Origin: Phenylobacterium montanum
GTDB taxonomy: Bacteria; Pseudomonadota; Alphaproteobacteria; Caulobacterales; Caulobacteraceae
Length of the DNA stretch: 64,000 bases
Assembly: GCF_018135625.1 (NCBI RefSeq)
Contig: NZ_CP073078.1
Location: 5,240,501 to 5,304,500 of the forward strand
Direction: 5' to 3'
Part shown: piece by piece, positions 18,163 to 26,917 of the stretch
Numbering within the stretch: the stretch's first letter is position 1
Layout: every line of letters begins with the position of its first letter
Position numbers and translations under genes: made by a program
The notes under the pieces: model-generated
What the model saw: only the letters and a program-made list of their open reading frames with translations
What the model was told of the DNA's origin: nothing
Databases searched by the model: none

Positions 18163-18378
18163 GATGACGCCCCATTTGCGATCCCGAAGGCGCTATGTTG
18201 CGCCGCAGCATCGCGAAATCAACCTTTGACGCCGGCCCGGAGCAATCCGCGCCGGCGTTGTTTCGTATCTGGGCCTTGCCTAGGGCATTGGCTTGGGACC
18301 TCTCCGGCGGCGCATTCTGTTACAAGTTTCCGATCCGCCCCCTTCGGTTCGACCGGAGTGAAGCGGCTAGGAGGAAGC

Positions 18379-19248
18379 ATGGAACCGGAAGCGCTGCTCG
18401 ACGGGCCAGTCTCGATCAAGCCAGGACAGGCGACGATCGGCGCCGAAATAACCGGCCTCGATCTGACACGGCCGCTCGTGCCGGCCGTGGCCGAGGCGGT
18501 GCGCCGGGCGTTTGCGAATTTTGCGGTGGTCTGGTTCCCCGACCAGCCGCTGGATCACGACCAGCTGGAGGCGGCGACGCGGATCTTCGGCGATTTCGGC
18601 GTCGACCCCTACGTCGCGCCGCTGGCCGAGCGGCCGCACATCCTGGAGGTCCGGCGCGAGGCGAAGGAGACCTCCAGCCCGTTCGGCGCCGCCTGGCATT
18701 CGGACTGGAGCTTTCAGGAGCGTCCGCCCGCCGCGACCCTGTTGCACGCCAAGATCGTCCCACCCCAAGGCGGCGACACGCTCTATGCCGACGGCTATGC
18801 GGCCTATGAAGCTCTGAGTCCCGACGTCCGGGGGCGCCTGGCCGGCCTGCGCGGCGTGCACTCTGCCTCCCGTCCCTATGGGCCCCAGGGCGCCTATGCG
18901 CGCGAGACCCAGTCGCGCAGCATGACGATCCTTTCGAGCCCCGAGGCCGAGAAGACCTGGTCGCACCCGATCGTACGCACGCACCCGTCCACGGGCCGAA
19001 AGGCCCTGTTCGTCAATCCGGTCTACACCGTGGGCGTCGAGGGCATGGAGCCGGCGCAAGCCGACCCCTTGCTGGCCTTCCTGTTCAAACACATGACGCA
19101 GGACGCCTTCGTCTATCGCCACAGCTGGCGGCCGAACATGCTGACCATCTGGGACAATCGCTGCCTGATGCACCATGCGACCGGCGGCTATGACGGCCAC
19201 GAGCGGGTCATGCACCGGACGACGGTGGCGGGCGAAGTCCCGGTCTGA
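18379..19248 (+). CDS. TauD/TfdA-family 2-oxoglutarate, Fe(II) dioxygenase
   Basis: The 289-residue enzyme has the iron triad of TauD-type dioxygenases: His107-X-Asp109 in AWHSDWSF and distal His265 in WDNRCLMHHA, plus Arg280 for 2-oxoglutarate, all with TauD spacing. Such enzymes hydroxylate taurine, alkyl sulfates, aryloxyacids or similar small molecules. The ATG at 18379 follows TAGGAGG by a few bases; the long upstream extension of the frame is not real coding. No sulfonate transporter is nearby, so the substrate cannot be assigned. It converges on an FAD enzyme gene one base away. Confidence 0.88.
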   Translation: MEPEALLDGPVSIKPGQATIGAEITGLDLTRPLVPAVAEAVRRAFANFAVVWFPDQPLDHDQLEAATRIFGDFGVDPYVAPLAERPHILEVRREAKETSSPFGAAWHSDWSFQERPPAATLLHAKIVPPQGGDTLYADGYAAYEALSPDVRGRLAGLRGVHSASRPYGPQGAYARETQSRSMTILSSPEAEKTWSHPIVRTHPSTGRKALFVNPVYTVGVEGMEPAQADPLLAFLFKHMTQDAFVYRHSWRPNMLTIWDNRCLMHHATGGYDGHERVMHRTTVAGEVPV

Positions 19249-19249
19249 G

Positions 19250-20722
19250 CTATGCTTCTGCGATGCCCAATGCCGACAGCATGGACCGGCGATCGGGGCC
19301 GAGCGGCGGCGGGTAGAGGTGGGCGTTGCGCTTTTTGCCCCGCGCCCAGGACCCTACCACCTTGGCCATGTGCCGGGGCCGCTTCATCCAGGCGCCAGGC
19401 GGGTCGATCATGTGGAAGTCGCGCATGGCGGCGCGCAGCAGATGGATGTCCGATCGCACCGCAATCCGCACCCCGTCGTCTATAAAGCTCTGGCGAAGGC
19501 GCTGCTGCAAGGTGGGGGCGAAGTCCGGGTCGCGCGCCCGAAGCGCCCGCCGGACCGCCGCGCGGTCCTGGCTGCGCATGTCATCGTAGTAGACGGTGAG
19601 CTCGTCGCGCACGCGGGTGTCGTAGAGGCGCGCCCGCACGCCGGGATCTGTGGCCTGTTCCAGCACGCCGGCCAGGATCTGCGCCTCGACTGCGGCGAAG
19701 GAGCAGCCGCGGCCATAGAGCGGGTTGGTGCGCACGAGGCTGTCGCCGACGGCGAAGAAGCCCAGGGTCGCGCGCCCCTCGGAGCTGACAAAGCTGCGCC
19801 AGCGGCTCTTCAGGTCTCCCATGCCGAACACCTTGCTGATCGGCTCGGCGTTTTCCGCATCGGCCCAAGGGGCCAGGCCCGGAAGCAGGCCGCAGACCTT
19901 GTCGAACACCTCCGGCCGCACGATCGCCTGGCGGATGCCGGTTTCGACCTCCGGTACGGCCAGGGTGATGGAGAAGCAGCCGTTGTCGCCCGGAAACAGG
20001 CCGTACTTGATGAAGGCGAGGTCGCCCGTGCCCGGCGCCTTGCTCTGCGGCTCGGGCCGGTCGGGAAGGCGGCGATAGTGGCGGGTGTAATAGAGAATGC
20101 CGCAGTCCTCGGCCTCCTCGCCGACCGCGGCGCCGGCCTCCTGCAACTGCTCGAAGGCCTGCGAGTTGCGGCCAGCGGCGTCGATGGTCACCGCTGCGCG
20201 CCACTCGTGGGCCTCGCCCCCGACTTCGCCTTTGACGCCCGCCACTCGGAACTGCCCGGCCTCCATCGGCTCCAGCAAAAGGCCGCGTACGAAAACGTCG
20301 GACACCACCGACACGCCCGGTAGCTGCTCGACATAGCGGCGCATGACCAACTCCAGCGTGGTGCGCCGGCTGGTCAGCACCGCCATGTCCTGATCGCCCG
20401 GCTCTGGGGCGTAGGCCGCCTTCAGCGCGTCCGGCAGCATGTCGGCGAAGCGGATCTCGCGGCAGCCGGCAGCCAGCAATTGCTCCAGCAGGGCGGGGTG
20501 ATGATCCTTGATGATCGTGCGTAGCCGGGCCAGGAAGGCGTGGCTGTGCCGCAGATGACCGACCCCGCGGCGGCTCCAGTCGAAAAAGGCGTGGTCCGGG
20601 TCGCTGGACGGCGGCGCCGCGTCCCGCTCCAGAAGCACCAGTCGATGGCCGTGCGGAGCAAGGGCCAGGGCTGTGTTCAGACCGGCGATCCCTGCGCCGA
20701 TCACCAGAATGTCCTCGGACAT
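19250..20722 (-). CDS. FAD-dependent oxidoreductase
   Basis: The 490-residue protein opens with a Rossmann FAD motif (ILVIGAGIAGLNTALAL, residues 5-21) and has a second FAD-binding block near residues 310-345 (GFFAVGDSLVRTNPLYGRG, then CSFAAVEAQILAGVL), as in aromatic hydroxylase, geranylgeranyl reductase and halogenase-type flavoproteins. No halogenase WxWxIP signature was seen, so I keep the call generic. Cytosolic. It converges with the dioxygenase gene. Confidence 0.8.
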   Translation of the reverse strand: MSEDILVIGAGIAGLNTALALAPHGHRLVLLERDAAPPSSDPDHAFFDWSRRGVGHLRHSHAFLARLRTIIKDHHPALLEQLLAAGCREIRFADMLPDALKAAYAPEPGDQDMAVLTSRRTTLELVMRRYVEQLPGVSVVSDVFVRGLLLEPMEAGQFRVAGVKGEVGGEAHEWRAAVTIDAAGRNSQAFEQLQEAGAAVGEEAEDCGILYYTRHYRRLPDRPEPQSKAPGTGDLAFIKYGLFPGDNGCFSITLAVPEVETGIRQAIVRPEVFDKVCGLLPGLAPWADAENAEPISKVFGMGDLKSRWRSFVSSEGRATLGFFAVGDSLVRTNPLYGRGCSFAAVEAQILAGVLEQATDPGVRARLYDTRVRDELTVYYDDMRSQDRAAVRRALRARDPDFAPTLQQRLRQSFIDDGVRIAVRSDIHLLRAAMRDFHMIDPPGAWMKRPRHMAKVVGSWARGKKRNAHLYPPPLGPDRRSMLSALGIAEA

Positions 20723-21050
20723 GCGACCTCCGGGCGAGGGCGCCGCTCGCCGGCGCCTATTTTCCTACAGCCTAGGCTGGGCTTGCCATGCGCGCCACAA
20801 CCTTCCGTACCGGTAACCCAGCCATTTGGCGGTGTTCGGCAAGGATTGTCCTCGTCATCGCGGCTGAATTGGGGACGGAGCGCCGGCGGCCGGTATTGAA
20901 TTGCCAAATTTCCGCCCCAATCTGGAAACGCAAGGCCGCTAAGGCTGGCGTCACAAACGATCGAGGCTCGTCGCGGCCTTGCGAGGCGCTTCCGATGCGT
21001 CTAGCCCGCCTGCATGGACGCCTCGCAGAAGTCCTTTTAAAGAAAGCTGC
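20723..21050. promoter_or_regulatory. Upstream region of the RND efflux operon with inverted repeats
   Basis: A gap of 328 bases without a convincing gene. It contains a 10-base inverted repeat, GCAAGGCCGC at 20930-20939 and its complement at 20973-20982, and ATTGGGG at 20868-20874 matched by CCCCAAT at 20915-20921. The promoter of the efflux operon must be here. No TetR- or MarR-type regulator gene is adjacent, so the repeats are candidate operators for a distant regulator. Confidence 0.4.
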
Positions 21051-22253
21051 ATGCTAAGACTCTCCCCCCTGGCCGTCATCGTGGCCGTCTCCTTGATGGT
21101 CTCGGCCTGCGGGGGAAAGAAGAACGATCACGGTGTTCAACCGCTCGACGTGACCGTGGCCAATCCGCTTTCACGCAATGTGGTCGAATGGGACGACTTC
21201 GTCGGCCAGTTCATCGCCGTGGACTCGGTCGATGTCCGCCCGCGAGTCTCCGGCTATTTGCAGGAGGTCGCCTTCAAGGACGGCCAGACCGTACGCAAGG
21301 GGCAGCTTCTGTTCGTGATCGACCCGCGGCCCTACCAGGCGGCGCTCGACCAGGCCAAGGGGCAGGCCGCCCATGCCCAGGCCGCGATGGCCAACGCCAA
21401 GACCGAACTCGACCGTGGCAAGAAGCTCTTAGACGCCAAGGCGATCAGCGAGCAGGCCTATGACACCCTGGTGGCCACGGATCGCCAGGCCCAGGCGGAC
21501 CTGGTCGCTGCGGAGGCCGCGGTGCGGACCGCCGCCCTCAATCTCGAATTCACCCGGGTCACCGCTCCGCTCGGCGGCCGAATCTCTGACCGGCGGGTCG
21601 CGCCCGGCAATCTGGTCGCCGCCGACACCACCGTCCTGACCAACATCGTCGACCTGAACCCGATCCGCTTCTCCTTCACCGGCTCAGAGGCGCTCTATCT
21701 CAAATACTCCCGCGCCAACGAGGCAGGGACGCGGACGTCTTCGCGCGACGCCGCCAATCCGGTGGAAATCCGGCTGCAGGATGAGCCGAACTATCGCTGG
21801 AAGGGGCATATGGAGTTCGTCGACAACGCGCTCGACAACAGCTCCGGCACCATCCGCGGCCGCGCGGTGGTCGACAATCCCGACGGCTTTTTGACCCCTG
21901 GCATGTTCGGGCACATGCGCCTGCTGGGTTCGGGCGCCTACAACGCCCTTCTGTTGCCCGACCAGGCCGTAGTCACCGACCAAACGCGCCAAGTGATCTA
22001 TGTGGTCGATGGCGGCGGGGTGGTCAGCCAGCGCCCGGTCGAGCTCGGCCCCCTGTCCGGCGGACTGCGCGTGATCAAGTCCGGTGTGGGGCCGAACGAT
22101 CGGGTGATCATCGACGGCATGCAGCGCGCCCGCCCGGGGCAGAAGGTCAACGCCAAGCCGGGCTCGATCCCGGTTTCGGCGTCCGCCAGCGGCCAGGGCG
22201 GATTGATCACGCCCCCGGCCGGATCGGCGACCATCGTCGATGCGGGTCGCTGA
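21051..22253 (+). CDS. RND efflux adaptor (membrane fusion) lipoprotein
   Basis: The 400-residue product is an AcrA/MexA-type periplasmic adaptor. It has a lipoprotein signal with the Cys of VSAC near residue 19, a lipoyl-like half (VRPRVSGYLQEVAFKDGQTV) near residue 65, an alpha-hairpin (residues about 95-165), the second lipoyl half (FTRVTAPLGGRISDR) and a beta-barrel. It links the inner-membrane pump to the outer-membrane channel. I start it at the ATG at 21051, which gives the lipobox the right position. The pump gene follows after six bases. Confidence 0.92.
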   Translation: MLRLSPLAVIVAVSLMVSACGGKKNDHGVQPLDVTVANPLSRNVVEWDDFVGQFIAVDSVDVRPRVSGYLQEVAFKDGQTVRKGQLLFVIDPRPYQAALDQAKGQAAHAQAAMANAKTELDRGKKLLDAKAISEQAYDTLVATDRQAQADLVAAEAAVRTAALNLEFTRVTAPLGGRISDRRVAPGNLVAADTTVLTNIVDLNPIRFSFTGSEALYLKYSRANEAGTRTSSRDAANPVEIRLQDEPNYRWKGHMEFVDNALDNSSGTIRGRAVVDNPDGFLTPGMFGHMRLLGSGAYNALLLPDQAVVTDQTRQVIYVVDGGGVVSQRPVELGPLSGGLRVIKSGVGPNDRVIIDGMQRARPGQKVNAKPGSIPVSASASGQGGLITPPAGSATIVDAGR

Positions 22254-22259
22254 CCCCAG

Positions 22260-25200
22260 ATGAAGCTGTCGCACTTCTTCATCGAGCGGCCGGTGTTCGC
22301 GGCCGTGGTGGCGATCCTGATCACCCTGGTCGGCGCCATCGCCTACCCGTCTTTGCCGGTGGCGCAGTACCCCAATATCGCCCCGCCGACGGTGGTGGTC
22401 AGCGCCACCTATCCCGGCGCCTCGGCCGAGACCCTGGCCGACGCCGTGGCCACGCCGATCGAGGAGCAGATCAACGGGGTCGAGGACATGCTCTACATGT
22501 CCTCGCAGTCCACCGGCGACGGCCACGTCAACATCACCGTCACCTTTAAGCTGGGCACCGATCCCAACAACGCCCAGGTGCTGGTCGAAAACCGGGTGGC
22601 CACCGCCACGCCGCACCTGCCGGCCGAGGTGGTCGCTTCGGGCGTCACCGTGCGCAAAGCCTCGACCGATTTCCTGCTGGCGGTGCACATGTACTCGCCG
22701 GACGGGTCGCTGGATCAGCAATACATCGCCAACTATGTCGGCCTGCACATCCGCGACGCCCTGCTGCGGGTGCCGGGCGTGGGCGACATCGGCAGCCGGG
22801 CCGCCCGCGACTATTCGATGCGCATCTGGATCGATCCCGACCGGGCGGCGGCGCGCAACTTGACGGTCGACGACGTGGTCGCAGCCCTGCGAAGCCACAA
22901 CGTCCAGGTCGCCGCCGGCGCCATCGGCGCCCCGCCGCTCAATCGGGAAGGCAGCGCCTATCAGCTGAACGTCGAGACCCTGGGGCGGCTGATGACCCCG
23001 CAGCAGTTCGGCGACATCGTCATCAAGTCCGATCTCCTGGGCCGGGTGACCAAGGTCACCGACGTGGCCCGCATCGAGCTGGGCGCCGCGGACTACACCA
23101 CCAACGCCTACATGAACAAATACAACGCCGTGGCGCTCGGCATCCTGCAGCAGCCCGGCACCAACGCGCTGCAGACGGCCGACGCCATCGTGGCGCAGAT
23201 GAACACCCTCAAACGCGATTTCCCGCCGGGGCTGGACTACAAGATCATCTACAATCCAACCGACTACGTGCGCGCGTCGATCGACGAGGTCGAAAAGACC
23301 CTGTTCGAGGCCCTGGCGCTGGTGGTCGTCGTGGTGATGATCTTCCTGCAGAGCTGGCGCGCGGCGGTGATCCCGATCATCGCCATCCCGGTCTCGCTGA
23401 TTGGCACCTTTGCGGTGATGGGCGCTTTCGGGTTTTCGTTGAACACGCTGTCGCTGTTTGGCCTGGTCCTGGCCATCGGCATCGTGGTCGACGACGCCAT
23501 CGTCGTGGTGGAGAACGTGGAGCGCCTGCTGCACCTGGGGATGACCCCGCGCGAGGCTGCGCACCAGACCATGGACGAGGTCGGTGGGGCCCTGGTCGCC
23601 ATCGCCCTGGTGCTGACCGCCGTGTTCGTGCCGACGGCCTTCATCAGCGGCATTTCCGGGCAGTTCTACAAGCAGTTCGCTCTGACCATCGCAACGGCGA
23701 CCGTGTTTTCTCTGATCATCTCGCTGACCCTGTCGCCGGCCCTGGCGGCCCTGATCATGAAGCCGCACGCCGCCCCCAAGGCGGGCGTCAAGCTGGGGCT
23801 GCTGACCCGCTTCGGCCAGAAGTTCAACGCGGGCTTCGACGCCCTCAGCGGTCGCTATTCCCGTCTCGTTCGCCGGCTGGTGCGGCTCGTGGCGGTGATG
23901 CTGCTGCTCTATGCCGGGCTGCTGGGCCTGACCGGCTGGCGCCTGACCGCCACGCCGACCGGCTTCATTCCGACCCAGGACCAGGGTCAGCTTCTGGTGG
24001 CGGTCAATCTGCCGCCCGGGGCTTCGCTCGGCCGCACGGACGCCATCATGCACCAGGTGCGCGACATCCTGCTCGGCACCCCGGGAGTCGAGGCCGCCTC
24101 AATCTATGCCGGCGTCGACGCCACCAGCGGCACGACCTCGTCGGACTCCGGCCAGATCTACTTGATGCTGAAGCCGTTCCCGGAGCGCTATCGAAAGCAC
24201 CAGGAAACGCCGAAAGTGATGGCCGAGCTGAAGAAGCGGCTCAGCGTGATCAACGGCGCCGAAATCAAGCTGATCGTGCCCCCGTCGGTGCGCGGCATCG
24301 GCACCACCGGCGGCTTCAAGCTGATCGTCGAGGACCAGGGCGGGCACAGCTATCAGCAGCTCGAGGCCACGACCCGGGACCTTGCCGAAGCGACCAAGAG
24401 CGAGCCGGCGATCGGCTCGGCCTTCGTCACCTTCAACACCCGCACCCCGCGGATGTATGCCGACATCGACCGCACCAAGGCCGAGATGCTGGGCGTGCCC
24501 GACGCCAGCATCTTCGACACGCTGCAGACCTATCTCGGCTCGACCTACATCAACGACTTCAACCTGTTCGGCCACACCTTCCAGGTGCTGGCCCAGGCCG
24601 ACGCCCCCTATCGCAACGACATCTCGCGGCTGCCGGAGTTGCAGACCCGCTCGAACACGGGCGCCATGGTGCCGCTGGGCTCGGTGGTTAATCTGAAGCC
24701 GATCACGGGCCCCTACCGGGTGCTGCGCTACAACCTGTTCCCGGCCGCCGAGATCAACGGCGACGCCGCGCCCGGCTATTCCAGCGGCCAGGCCATGGCG
24801 GCGATGGAACGGCTGGCGCGCGAGCGGCTTCCGGCCGGCTACAACGTCGAATGGACCGAGCTGGCCTACCAGCAGAAGCTGGCCGGCAACACCGGCGGGG
24901 TGGTGTTCGTACTGGCGGTCGTGTTCGTCTTCCTCCTGCTTGCGGCGCTTTATGAGAGTGTGACCCTGCCGCTGGCGGTGATCCTGATCGTGCCCATGTG
25001 CCTCTTGGCCGCCATGCTCGGCGTGAACCTGCGCGGCATGGACAACAACATCCTGACCCAGATCGGCCTGGTCGTGCTGATCGGCCTCGCCGCCAAGAAC
25101 GCCATCCTGATCGTCGAGTTCGCCCGCCAGGGCGAGCTGGAGCATGGCCTGGAGTCCCACGACGCCGCCGTCGAGGCCGGGCGCACGCGCCTGCGGCCGA

Positions 25201-25466
25201 TCCTGATGACCTCGGCCGCCTTCATCCTGGGCGTGTTCCCGCTGGCCTTCGCCACCGGCGCCGGGGCTGAGATGCGCCAGGCCCTGGGGGTGGCGGTGTT
25301 CTTCGGCATGATCGGGGTGACGGTGTTCGGCCTGATGTTCACGCCGGTGTTCTATGTCGCCTGCCGGTGGATCTCGCACCGCTTGCCGCAGCCGCCGCGC
25401 AAGCGGCCGGCGGTGCCCACGACCAGCGGCACGCCGCACGAGACCGAATTGGCCGAGGAGGGTTGA
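22260..25466 (+). CDS. RND multidrug efflux pump, HAE1 (AcrB/MexB) family
   Basis: The 1068-residue protein has the twelve-helix RND layout with two large periplasmic loops. Seen: N-terminus FFIERPVFAAVVAILITLVG, the GDIGSRAARDYSMRIW porter segment, a TM4 motif GIVVDDAIVVVENVER carrying the paired proton-relay aspartates, and the TM10 motif IGLAAKNAILIVEFAR with the relay Lys. Length and motifs are normal for drug/proton antiporters of the HAE1 group. Substrates cannot be read from sequence. Middle gene of a three-gene operon. Confidence 0.93.
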   Translation: MKLSHFFIERPVFAAVVAILITLVGAIAYPSLPVAQYPNIAPPTVVVSATYPGASAETLADAVATPIEEQINGVEDMLYMSSQSTGDGHVNITVTFKLGTDPNNAQVLVENRVATATPHLPAEVVASGVTVRKASTDFLLAVHMYSPDGSLDQQYIANYVGLHIRDALLRVPGVGDIGSRAARDYSMRIWIDPDRAAARNLTVDDVVAALRSHNVQVAAGAIGAPPLNREGSAYQLNVETLGRLMTPQQFGDIVIKSDLLGRVTKVTDVARIELGAADYTTNAYMNKYNAVALGILQQPGTNALQTADAIVAQMNTLKRDFPPGLDYKIIYNPTDYVRASIDEVEKTLFEALALVVVVVMIFLQSWRAAVIPIIAIPVSLIGTFAVMGAFGFSLNTLSLFGLVLAIGIVVDDAIVVVENVERLLHLGMTPREAAHQTMDEVGGALVAIALVLTAVFVPTAFISGISGQFYKQFALTIATATVFSLIISLTLSPALAALIMKPHAAPKAGVKLGLLTRFGQKFNAGFDALSGRYSRLVRRLVRLVAVMLLLYAGLLGLTGWRLTATPTGFIPTQDQGQLLVAVNLPPGASLGRTDAIMHQVRDILLGTPGVEAASIYAGVDATSGTTSSDSGQIYLMLKPFPERYRKHQETPKVMAELKKRLSVINGAEIKLIVPPSVRGIGTTGGFKLIVEDQGGHSYQQLEATTRDLAEATKSEPAIGSAFVTFNTRTPRMYADIDRTKAEMLGVPDASIFDTLQTYLGSTYINDFNLFGHTFQVLAQADAPYRNDISRLPELQTRSNTGAMVPLGSVVNLKPITGPYRVLRYNLFPAAEINGDAAPGYSSGQAMAAMERLARERLPAGYNVEWTELAYQQKLAGNTGGVVFVLAVVFVFLLLAALYESVTLPLAVILIVPMCLLAAMLGVNLRGMDNNILTQIGLVVLIGLAAKNAILIVEFARQGELEHGLESHDAAVEAGRTRLRPILMTSAAFILGVFPLAFATGAGAEMRQALGVAVFFGMIGVTVFGLMFTPVFYVACRWISHRLPQPPRKRPAVPTTSGTPHETELAEEG

Positions 25467-25471
25467 GCGCG

Positions 25472-26917
25472 ATGAGGCGTCCGCTTTTCCTCCTGCTCGC
25501 CGCCGCCGGACTGGCCGGCTGCGCCGTCGGGCCGCGCTATGCGACGCCGCAGACGCCGGCGCCCGCCGCCGGGTCGTTCTCCTCGGCGCCAGCCGTCGTG
25601 ACCTCGGGCGATGCGACCTCGCCGACCTGGTGGCGGCTCTACCAGGACCCGGTGCTGGACCGCCTGGTCGAACAGGCCCTGGCCGAGAACCTCGACCTCA
25701 AGGTCGCGGCCGCCAATCTCGACTACGCCGAAGGCCTGGTCAGCGAGACCCGCAGCAACCTTCTGCCCAGCACGACCCTCGACGCCGGCGCCGCCTATGG
25801 ACGAAGCGCCGCCGCCAACCAGGCGGCCATCGCCGCCGGCAAGTCACATGCCAAGGCGGGCTGGGGCTATTCCACCGGCTTCAGCGCCGCCTATCAGGTC
25901 GATCTGTTCGGCCAGGTCCGCCGTGCGATCGAGGCCGCCCGGGCCAATGCCGGCGCCGCCCAGGCGGCGGAGGACGCGGTGCGCGTGACTGTCGCCGCCG
26001 AAGCCACCTCGGCCTACGCCCAGGCCTGCGGCTTTGCGGCCCAGGCGGCGGTGGCGCGCCGGTCGCTGGCGGCGGCGCAGGAAACCTTCGACATCTCCCG
26101 CCGCCAGCGGGAGGCCGGCGCCATATCCGACTTCGATCTCGCCCGCGCCGAGGCGGCGCTGGAGCAGGCGAGGGCGGCGATTGCGCCCTTGGATGGGCAG
26201 AGGCGCACGGCGCTGCTTGAGCTGGCGGCGCTCCTCGGCAAGACCCCCTCCGAGATCCCCGCCGAGGCTGCGGCCTGCGTTGCGCCCCCGCAGCTCGCCC
26301 AACCCCTGCCCACCGGCGATGGCGCGACCCTCTTGCGTCGGCGACCGGACGTGCGCCAGGCCGAGCGGGTGCTCGCCTCCGACACGGCCAGGATCGGCGT
26401 CGCGGTGGCGGAATTCTATCCCAGCGTCTCCCTTGGCGGCTCGATCGCCGACGCTGCGGGTTCGGTCGGCGGCCTGCGCAGGCCGGGGTCGATCTCCTAT
26501 TCGCTGGGGCCGCTGGTAACCTGGTCGTTTCCCAATATCGCCCTGGCGCGGGCCCATGTGATCGAGGCCCGGGCTCAGGCCTCCGGCGCCCTGGCCAGCT
26601 TTGACTCCACCGTGTTGCAGGCCCTGAAGGAGACCGAGCAGGCGCTGACCGCCTATGGCGCCGAACTGGACCGTCACGGCGCGCTGAAGGCCGCCGCCGC
26701 CAGGAGCGACGAGGCGCTTCGGCTGGCGCGGATCCAGTATGAGGCCGGCACGATCAGCATGCTGGACCTTCTGACCGCCCAGGCGACAGCCCTGGGCGCT
26801 GACCAGGCTCTGGCGGCTTCGGACCAGCAACTGGCCCTAGACCAGGTGGCGGTATTCCAGGCCCTTGGCGGCGGCTGGGAGCAGGCGCCCAAGGTCACCG
26901 CGTTGAAGGTCGGCTGA
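25472..26917 (+). CDS. Outer-membrane efflux lipoprotein, OprM/NodT family
   Basis: The 481-residue protein is a TolC-like channel lipoprotein: signal with lipobox LAGC (Cys at about residue 17), then CAVGPRY typical for OprM/NodT, and two long helical repeats (around residues 60-260 and 280-475) containing the family-typical LLRRRPDVRQAER and YEAGTISMLDLLTAQ. It completes the tripartite pump with the two genes upstream. ATG at 25472; the stop shares one base with the start of the photolyase gene, so the operon may extend into it. Confidence 0.92.
   Translation: MRRPLFLLLAAAGLAGCAVGPRYATPQTPAPAAGSFSSAPAVVTSGDATSPTWWRLYQDPVLDRLVEQALAENLDLKVAAANLDYAEGLVSETRSNLLPSTTLDAGAAYGRSAAANQAAIAAGKSHAKAGWGYSTGFSAAYQVDLFGQVRRAIEAARANAGAAQAAEDAVRVTVAAEATSAYAQACGFAAQAAVARRSLAAAQETFDISRRQREAGAISDFDLARAEAALEQARAAIAPLDGQRRTALLELAALLGKTPSEIPAEAAACVAPPQLAQPLPTGDGATLLRRRPDVRQAERVLASDTARIGVAVAEFYPSVSLGGSIADAAGSVGGLRRPGSISYSLGPLVTWSFPNIALARAHVIEARAQASGALASFDSTVLQALKETEQALTAYGAELDRHGALKAAAARSDEALRLARIQYEAGTISMLDLLTAQATALGADQALAASDQQLALDQVAVFQALGGGWEQAPKVTALKVG

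Noticed and set aside
20788-21057. An 89-codon frame upstream of the efflux adaptor
   Set aside because: No start signal and it crosses the inverted repeats and the real adaptor start.
21684-24053. A 789-codon frame antisense to the RND adaptor and pump genes
   Set aside because: His/Gly/Arg-rich shadow of two well-supported genes.
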